Origin: Planctomycetaceae bacterium
GTDB lineage: Bacteria > Planctomycetota > Planctomycetia > Planctomycetales > Planctomycetaceae
Direction of reading: 5' to 3'
Length of the DNA stretch: 9,505 bases
NCBI GenBank assembly: GCA_027000105.1
Contig: JALTOP010000517.1
Location: forward strand, 1 to 9,505
Position numbers and translations under genes: made by a program. Shown one piece after another: positions 4,718-9,505 of this stretch (its first letter is position 1; the number at the start of each line of letters is the position of its first letter). The notes beneath the pieces are model-generated. The model was not told the DNA's origin. It ran no database searches and was given only the letters and a program-made list of their open reading frames with translations.

Positions 4718-6889
4718 ATGACAAAAAAATACTTAGTCGGTTTTGCAATGGATAAAAAAAGATCAGGCGAACCGGAGGTGTTAACCTCTTGGTCACTACG
4801 CTTTGTCGCATTCGGCATTTCAAAAATCCGGGCCATCACTGGCCCGACTCGCCTGCGATATGCTTTGGCTCTGTTGCTCTTTTGTGGGTCGGTTCTGAAT
4901 GCTTCGGTCATCTTCGGGCAGGGCCCGAAAGGCGCTGGGCATTTAGGACATCATCCAGGGCAAGGAGGCCCTCCGGATGGTGCGGGGCCTCAAAATGCCG
5001 GACCTGCAGGAAAAGGTGGCGGAATGGGCGGAGGTGGTGGCGGAATGATGGGCGGTAAGGGTGGCGGAGGGATGATGGATGGCATGATGAAGAAAATGGG
5101 TGCCCCGAAGCCTAAAGAGATGTATCCCCGACTGATGGACTTGCCGGATTTGCCATTGGAGGAACGGGGGCAAATTGAACAGGAAGCCGACCAGCGGATG
5201 ATGGAAGGGACGGCGCTGCTTTCTGAAGGATTGGGCGAATTATCAATCGCTGCCTCGATTGAAGATTTTGCAGCGATGCAAATCGCTACTGCGAAAATGC
5301 GTGAAGGGCTTTCTCGTTTTGAAAGTGGCCTGGCTGCAAATCGCGCACTGGCTGAAGGAAAAGCTCCTCGCAATGTGGCGCTCACCTGGTTCAAACGTGA
5401 AATGAGTTTGCTTCCTCCCGCTGCTGCTCCGTCTGGTTTCCACTTTTTCGGCATGACGTTGTTTCACACGTCGATTATGCTACTACTTGTTCTTTTTACT
5501 GCGCTCATGATCTGGATGTACTTTTTCAAGATGCGGCGAGCGGCAGCCCTATTGGAAAAACTGACGGCAGCAAATCCGGGAACGCCGGCAACATCGCCCG
5601 TCATATCTGATTCGGCCCAAACAGTCACTCCTTCTGTCGATTCAAAACCATCTGTTTCGCAAAACAGACCATCGACCGCAACAGATTCCTCAACAGAAAC
5701 GACTTCAACATCTGATGCAGCCGCTGTGGAGGATTGTTGTGCAGAATCATCCGTTGTTTGTGAATCAGAAAGCGAGACGTCTGAGCGTCCAGATATATCG
5801 CAAGGATTGCTACGTGTTGCCAAGCGAAAATTGTGTCGGCTGCGCGTGGCTCGCATCTATCAGGAAACCGAAGATGTCAAAACATTTCGGCTCGTTGCGT
5901 GTCACGGCGGCAGCCTCCCGTTCAGTTATTTGCCCGGTCAGTTTCTTACGGTTACGTTACCGACTGGAGAGAAAAAAATCCGGAGAAGTTACACCATTTC
6001 TTCTTCGCCAACACAGGGGTACTACTGTGAAATTACTGTGAAGCGAGAAGATCAGGGAATTGGTTCCCGCCACTTGCACGATAAAATTGAAGAGGGACAG
6101 ACTCTGGAAGTGCAGGCACCAAGCGGCAAGTTTGTCTTTACAGGAAAAGAAGCCGATAGCGTTGTTCTTATTTCTGGTGGAGTCGGAATTACGCCGATGA
6201 TGAGCATCACCCGCGCGTTAACAGACATGGGGTGGTCTGGTGAGATTTATTTTATCGCCGCCTGCCGAACTCCGGAACACTTCATTTATCGGGATGAACT
6301 CAAAATACTTCAGCAGCGTCATCCAAATTTACATGTGCATGCTGCAATGAGCCGCATCGAAAACGATACCGAGAACTATCACGCAGGACGACTTTCCAAA
6401 GAGAAACTTGCTGAATGGGTTCCCGATATCACCTCTAAATGGATTCACTTATGTGGTGCGCCGAAGATGATGGATAGCACCAAAGCGATGCTGGCAGAAT
6501 TAGGAGTCCCCAAAGAAAATATACACTTCGAAAACTTCGGTTCGCAGAAAAAACCGGCAAAAAAAACAACTCCGCCTAAAGAAACCGCTTCCCCAGATTC
6601 GACCGATGCAAGCAAATCGAACAAAGCAACTGCGTCGGTCCATTTTGCAACATCAGACAAAAAGACACCGTTAGAACCGGATGAAACGATTCTGGAAGCC
6701 GCCGAGCGAATCGATGTCGATATCGACAATTCATGTCGAACAGGCATGTGTGGAGTTTGCGCTGTCAAACTACTGGCCGGGCAGGTCACGATGGAAACCG
6801 ATGATGCGCTGGATGATGACGATAAAGCAGCCGGCATCATTCTTGCTTGCCAGGCGAAATCGACAGGCGATGTATCGGTGGAGGCGTAA
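4718..6889 (+). CDS. Membrane-anchored FAD/NAD(P)H oxidoreductase fused to [2Fe-2S] ferredoxin
   Basis: The start is uncertain: ATG 4718 (723 aa), ATG 4748 or TTG 4682, none with a good ribosome-binding site. Positions below count from 4718. A signal or anchor helix lies at about 45-66. The segment after it is Gly/Met/His-rich (about 68-128), followed by a helical domain (135-218) and a transmembrane helix (about 247-270) closed by KMRRAA, which puts the rest in the cytoplasm. After a Ser/Thr linker comes a ferredoxin-reductase module: RRSYTISS at 422-429 (flavin binding), GGVGITPMM at 487-495 and CGAPKMM at 579-585 (pyridine nucleotide binding). A C-terminal plant-type ferredoxin follows with the C-x4-C-x2-C-x29-C ligands Cys673, Cys678, Cys681 and Cys711. 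The reductase-ferredoxin order matches Hcr/VanB-type reductases, which lack the membrane part. It probably takes electrons from NAD(P)H to the cytochrome encoded 3 nt downstream. Confidence 0.9.
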   Translation: MTKKYLVGFAMDKKRSGEPEVLTSWSLRFVAFGISKIRAITGPTRLRYALALLLFCGSVLNASVIFGQGPKGAGHLGHHPGQGGPPDGAGPQNAGPAGKGGGMGGGGGGMMGGKGGGGMMDGMMKKMGAPKPKEMYPRLMDLPDLPLEERGQIEQEADQRMMEGTALLSEGLGELSIAASIEDFAAMQIATAKMREGLSRFESGLAANRALAEGKAPRNVALTWFKREMSLLPPAAAPSGFHFFGMTLFHTSIMLLLVLFTALMIWMYFFKMRRAAALLEKLTAANPGTPATSPVISDSAQTVTPSVDSKPSVSQNRPSTATDSSTETTSTSDAAAVEDCCAESSVVCESESETSERPDISQGLLRVAKRKLCRLRVARIYQETEDVKTFRLVACHGGSLPFSYLPGQFLTVTLPTGEKKIRRSYTISSSPTQGYYCEITVKREDQGIGSRHLHDKIEEGQTLEVQAPSGKFVFTGKEADSVVLISGGVGITPMMSITRALTDMGWSGEIYFIAACRTPEHFIYRDELKILQQRHPNLHVHAAMSRIENDTENYHAGRLSKEKLAEWVPDITSKWIHLCGAPKMMDSTKAMLAELGVPKENIHFENFGSQKKPAKKTTPPKETASPDSTDASKSNKATASVHFATSDKKTPLEPDETILEAAERIDVDIDNSCRTGMCGVCAVKLLAGQVTMETDDALDDDDKAAGIILACQAKSTGDVSVEA
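6880..6884 (+). promoter_or_regulatory. Shine-Dalgarno inside the reductase gene for the cytochrome b gene
   Basis: GGAGG at 6880-6884 lies within the last codons of the reductase gene, 8 nt before the ATG at 6893. The two genes are separated by only 3 nt. This indicates translational coupling and roughly matched synthesis of the two proteins. Confidence 0.75.
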
Positions 6890-6892
6890 GCG

Positions 6893-8524
6893 ATGAAAGA
6901 ACGTGAACGCGCCGTTGTCACCGGTCTGGTCGTGCTGATGCTTCTGCTTTGGCTTGGCTTTATTTTTCACCAGTCGCCCCGTTTTGCAGGGAGTTTCTGG
7001 GGCGGAATGCTGGGAGTAAGTGGTGCATTATTGATGCTCGTGCCGCTGGCGTACTTAATTGTGAAACGAATCAAATGGCTCAAACCACATGTCACAAAGC
7101 ATGTTTCGATGCGTACTCTGCTGGCCTGGCACATTTACGCAGGGATCCTTGGTCCGATCCTGGTGCTGCTGCACACCGGGCATAAATTCAACAGCTTGCT
7201 TGGAATTACATTAACAACAATGACGATGATCGTCGTCGTCAGCGGGTTCGTTGGACGTTACCTGATGAACCGGTTTTCAACAGAAATCCGCGAGAAAAAA
7301 GCCCTGCTCAAAGAACTTCAGGCCGAATATCAACAGGTCTCTGATCAATTGGCTGGTACCCCGCAAACAGGGACTGTCTTGCTTCCATTTCGCGGTATTC
7401 TCGGGCAATTGACAGCGAGCTTGTTTATCCGTGATTTTCCAGCCGATCCTGCCAACGTGACCGTGGCAAGCCCCTATACGATGATGCGTTTGTCGGAATC
7501 GATTGCCGATGTGGAATATGCAATTAAAACACACGAAACATTCAAGAAGTGGTTTGGGAAATGGTTGAAGTTTCACATTGTTGTCTCTTTCATTCTCTAT
7601 TTGCTGATGGCGTTGCATATTTGGGCCGCGATTCATTTTGGGATCAGATGGTTCACTCCCTGGTACACAAGCACTTCGTATTACTCTCAGACTCTTGAAA
7701 ATGGTGCGGCGAAATCCCGATTACGTTCGTTGGAAAATTCGCAGCAGACGGAAAGTTCCATCGCGGCGGCAAATCAGTTTTCACTTTATTTTGGAAATCT
7801 TTTCAAACAGCACTGGCGATCCCCCGTTGTCATTCATGGCATCCGCACAACGGTTTTCGATTACACCGGTATTGCTGCCGAAATCGGACAGCCGGATTCC
7901 AATTATTCACGGGCGATGCAGGCACTTCAGCAGGTAGACCCTGAATATCTGGGCAATGGAAATCTTGAAAAAGCGTTCTGGATTAACGTCTATAATTTCG
8001 GTGCGATGAAGCTGGCTGCCGAGAACTATCCCGTCACTTCGATCACCGATCCCAAAATCAGCGATGGCAATCCGTGGGGCATCAAAGATATTCTTATCGG
8101 AAACGGACAATATTCCCTCGTTCAAATTGAAAGGGAAATTCTGCTCAAGAAATTTGACGATCCCAGAATTGTTTTTGCAGTGAGCTGTGCTGCGGTCAGT
8201 TGCCCGGATCGAACCGACGAAATATTTTCTGCAGAGAAAATCGATCAGCAACTTGAAGAAATCGTTGGCGGTTTGCTGAGCAACAGCACAAAAGGATTGA
8301 GCATCGACACGCAGCGAAAAGTGATCACACTTTCCTGGATCCTGAAAGCAGACCGCAGACTGTTTGGTGATGGAAGCGATGAGGGTCTGCTCGATTTTGT
8401 ACGGTATTACACAACGGATGAAAATCGCGATTGGATTGATGCCAACCGAGGCGATATCAAACTGGAATTCTTCACACACGACTGGGGCTTGAATGATATC
8501 GCTCTTGCAGACAAAAAAGATTGA
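6893..8524 (+). CDS. Di-haem ferric-reductase-like cytochrome b fused to DUF547
   Basis: The 543-residue protein starts with five predicted membrane helices at about 8-25, 33-58, 75-94, 102-124 and 225-249. Helix 3 carries His80 and His94, and helix 5 carries His228 and His242. Both pairs are spaced H-x13-H, the pattern by which ferric reductases and NADPH oxidases hold two stacked b haems in helices 3 and 5. By the positive-inside rule (KERER; KRIKWLK; GRYLMNR) the N-terminus and the 125-223 loop, with a coiled coil at 129-152, are cytoplasmic. The C-terminal half is then periplasmic. It is a DUF547 domain (about 335-507): FWINVYN at 362-368, PWGIKDI, SLVQIE at 408-413 and DPRIVFAVSCAAVSCP at 423-438 with Cys432 and Cys437. 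DUF547 has no function that I know of. Unlike NADPH oxidases it has no flavin domain; that is supplied by the preceding gene. Its likely role is to move electrons outward across the membrane. Confidence 0.85.
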   Translation: MKERERAVVTGLVVLMLLLWLGFIFHQSPRFAGSFWGGMLGVSGALLMLVPLAYLIVKRIKWLKPHVTKHVSMRTLLAWHIYAGILGPILVLLHTGHKFNSLLGITLTTMTMIVVVSGFVGRYLMNRFSTEIREKKALLKELQAEYQQVSDQLAGTPQTGTVLLPFRGILGQLTASLFIRDFPADPANVTVASPYTMMRLSESIADVEYAIKTHETFKKWFGKWLKFHIVVSFILYLLMALHIWAAIHFGIRWFTPWYTSTSYYSQTLENGAAKSRLRSLENSQQTESSIAAANQFSLYFGNLFKQHWRSPVVIHGIRTTVFDYTGIAAEIGQPDSNYSRAMQALQQVDPEYLGNGNLEKAFWINVYNFGAMKLAAENYPVTSITDPKISDGNPWGIKDILIGNGQYSLVQIEREILLKKFDDPRIVFAVSCAAVSCPDRTDEIFSAEKIDQQLEEIVGGLLSNSTKGLSIDTQRKVITLSWILKADRRLFGDGSDEGLLDFVRYYTTDENRDWIDANRGDIKLEFFTHDWGLNDIALADKKD

Positions 8525-8539
8525 CGAAGATAGATTCTG

Positions 8540-9346
8540 ATGAAAGCAAAAAGCAAAAATAAGAAATGGACTGCGACACGGATTCTGCTGATAGCAGGCC
8601 CGATCTGTTTTGTTATTTTATGGCTGTTGACGCCGAGTGAATCCGCATTCAAACAATCCAGCACCTGGCAGAAAATGACCGAACCAGGTTCGCTTTCGGT
8701 CGCTCATCGACAACTGGAAAACAACTGTGCCGCCTGCCACACACCGGTTCAGGGCGTTAAAACATCCAATTGTATTGTCTGCCACGCGAACAACGAATCG
8801 CTTCTACAAAGACAGCCAACTGCTTTTCATGCCAGCATCAGTAGTTGTGTTGAATGCCATTTAGAACATCAGGGGATCGATAAACGTCCCACGAAAATGG
8901 ATCACGAGGCGCTAGCAACGATTGGACTGAGGCAGCTCAACAGCGGTTCGAAAGAGACTGAAAATTATATTTTACGGGAAGAATTGCTCACCCATACCAA
9001 TGGGCTAATCGCACCACATTCCCGCATCACCAGTAAAGAAACAATGCTCAATTGCTTGGCGTGCCACGCGAATGATGACCGCCATTTCAAACTGTTCGGG
9101 CAAGATTGCGCACAGTGTCATGCGACAGATAAATGGACAATCCCCGAGTACCGTCACCCTTCTGCGACATCAATGGATTGCGCCCAATGCCACCAGGCAC
9201 CGCCCAGCCATTACATGATGCACTTCAAAATGATCTCCGCCCGTGTTGCCGGAAAACCTAATGCTCGTGTCGATCAATGTTTCCAATGTCATCAGACAAC
9301 CTCCTGGAACGACATCCGTGGAACCGGCTGGTACAAGCATCATTAA
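8540..9346 (+). CDS. Membrane-anchored heptahaem c-type cytochrome
   Basis: The 268-residue protein has a Lys-rich N-terminus and one hydrophobic helix at about 14-31 without a clear cleavage site, so it is probably anchored facing the periplasm. Seven CxxCH haem-attachment motifs are present: 63-67, 78-82, 103-107, 172-176, 190-194, 214-218 and 247-251. Many extra histidines (such as His56, His97, His110, His160, His182, His206, His224, His228) could be the second axial ligands of bis-His haems, as in cytochrome c3/c7-type proteins. Hemes 1-3 and 4-7 are separated by 64 residues, suggesting two haem modules. The C-terminus TSWNDIRGTGWYKHH resembles other planctomycete multihaem proteins as I recall them. 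It starts 15 nt after the cytochrome b gene, with only weak GAAGA at 8526-8530 as a ribosome-binding site. It probably accepts electrons from the b haems; the final acceptor is unknown. Confidence 0.92.
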   Translation: MKAKSKNKKWTATRILLIAGPICFVILWLLTPSESAFKQSSTWQKMTEPGSLSVAHRQLENNCAACHTPVQGVKTSNCIVCHANNESLLQRQPTAFHASISSCVECHLEHQGIDKRPTKMDHEALATIGLRQLNSGSKETENYILREELLTHTNGLIAPHSRITSKETMLNCLACHANDDRHFKLFGQDCAQCHATDKWTIPEYRHPSATSMDCAQCHQAPPSHYMMHFKMISARVAGKPNARVDQCFQCHQTTSWNDIRGTGWYKHH

Positions 9347-9352
9347 ATTGAT

Positions 9353-9420
9353 TTTAGCTGAACAGCGCCAGGTTTGTTTTGAAATATCCATAACCCTTTT
9401 AGCTGGACAGCGCCAGGTTC
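9353..9420 (+). repeat. Pair of 23-bp direct repeats after the operon
   Basis: The copies at 9353-9375 and 9398-9420 match at 22 of 23 positions (A9362 against G9407) and start 45 bp apart. Both begin TTTTAGCTG, continue through ACAGCGCCAGGTT and are followed by T-rich sequence. Each can form a small hairpin, CTGG-ACAGCG-CCAG in copy 2, weakened to a G-T-type pair or mismatch in copy 1. They lie between the converging ends of the cytochrome c gene and the minus-strand gene. They could be a dispersed intergenic repeat family or a weak two-way terminator; neither can be settled from this window. Confidence 0.7.
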
Positions 9421-9433
9421 TTTTGGTGTCGGT

Positions 9434-9505
9434 TAGTGTGGTGGGGGTTTGGGGTAAACGGATTTGATGATTTCGGGATCTATTCCCAGTTCTGCCAGGC
9501 GTTTG
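9434..9505 (-). CDS. C-terminal end of an unidentified minus-strand gene (partial)
   Basis: Reading in from the right edge, the minus strand is open for about 23 codons and ends with TAA at 9436-9434. The visible tail reads KRLAELGIDPEII followed by KSVYPKPPPH. It looks like real protein, with an amphipathic helix and then a Pro-rich tail, but it is too short to assign to a family. The gene converges on the cytochrome c gene, with the direct repeats between them. A transposase or other mobile-element protein is possible, but nothing here shows it. Confidence 0.5.

Noticed and set aside
4990..5454. Minus-strand open frame of 154 codons with a poly-Pro tail
   Set aside because: It is the complement of the Gly-rich segment of the reductase gene; the proline runs are simply reversed GGN codons.
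4718..6889. Nitrite or hybrid-cluster-protein reductase (Hcr) as the specific identity of the fused reductase
   Set aside because: The reductase-ferredoxin order fits Hcr, but no hybrid cluster protein gene is present and the membrane-anchored N-terminal half is foreign to Hcr, so the specific name is not justified.
6445..6921. Minus-strand open frame of 158 codons, Ser/Ala-rich
   Set aside because: It lies opposite the ferredoxin domain, whose cysteine ligands and spacing are canonical.
7907..8479. Minus-strand open frame of 190 codons opposite the DUF547 domain
   Set aside because: It shows no recognisable domain, and the plus strand over the same bases carries clear DUF547 motifs.
9353..9420. 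CRISPR array
   Set aside because: There are only two copies of a 23-bp repeat with a 22-bp gap, and no further units or cas genes; this is too little for an array.

Overview
The window looks like a chromosomal segment from a member of the Planctomycetota, probably a moderate-G+C planctomycete. I infer this from recalled protein styles: a YHS protein with an extra N-terminal domain, a multihaem cytochrome ending in a Trp-Tyr-Lys-His-His motif, and a DUF547 protein joined to a membrane cytochrome. No rRNA, tRNA or other phylogenetic marker is present, so the assignment rests on protein resemblance only.

Left part (1-1325), minus strand. A G+C-richer stretch holds the C-terminal part of a class I SAM-dependent methyltransferase that lacks its SAM-binding motif I and is probably a decayed remnant (89-559). 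Next to it is a more A+T-rich gene for a secreted, helical, His/Cys-rich protein of unknown function (579-1325). A 316-bp divergent intergenic region follows (1326-1641). It carries a 22-bp dyad and several short direct repeats that could be operators.

Central and right part (1642-9346), plus strand. Six genes run head to tail with gaps of 3 to about 90 bp and are probably one operon. They are a glutamate dehydrogenase with an unusual eight-cysteine insertion; a coiled-coil/YHS-domain protein; a secreted Met-rich protein with two LTxxQ (Spy/CpxP-like) motifs; a membrane-anchored FAD/NAD(P)H reductase fused to a C-terminal plant-type [2Fe-2S] ferredoxin; a five-helix di-haem cytochrome b of ferric-reductase/NADPH-oxidase type fused to a periplasmic DUF547 domain; and a membrane-anchored heptahaem cytochrome c.

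The most interesting reading is that the last three genes form a split transmembrane electron conduit. NAD(P)H would be oxidised in the cytoplasm by the FAD domain. Electrons would pass through the [2Fe-2S] domain to two stacked b haems held by two His-x13-His pairs, and then to seven c haems outside the membrane. The upstream Met-rich LTxxQ protein and YHS protein point to metal (copper, silver or iron) or oxidative stress, and glutamate dehydrogenase could supply NAD(P)H. The terminal electron acceptor is not evident.

Right end (9347-9505). Two nearly identical 23-bp direct repeats lie 45 bp apart, followed by the C-terminal end of a minus-strand gene that runs out of the window.
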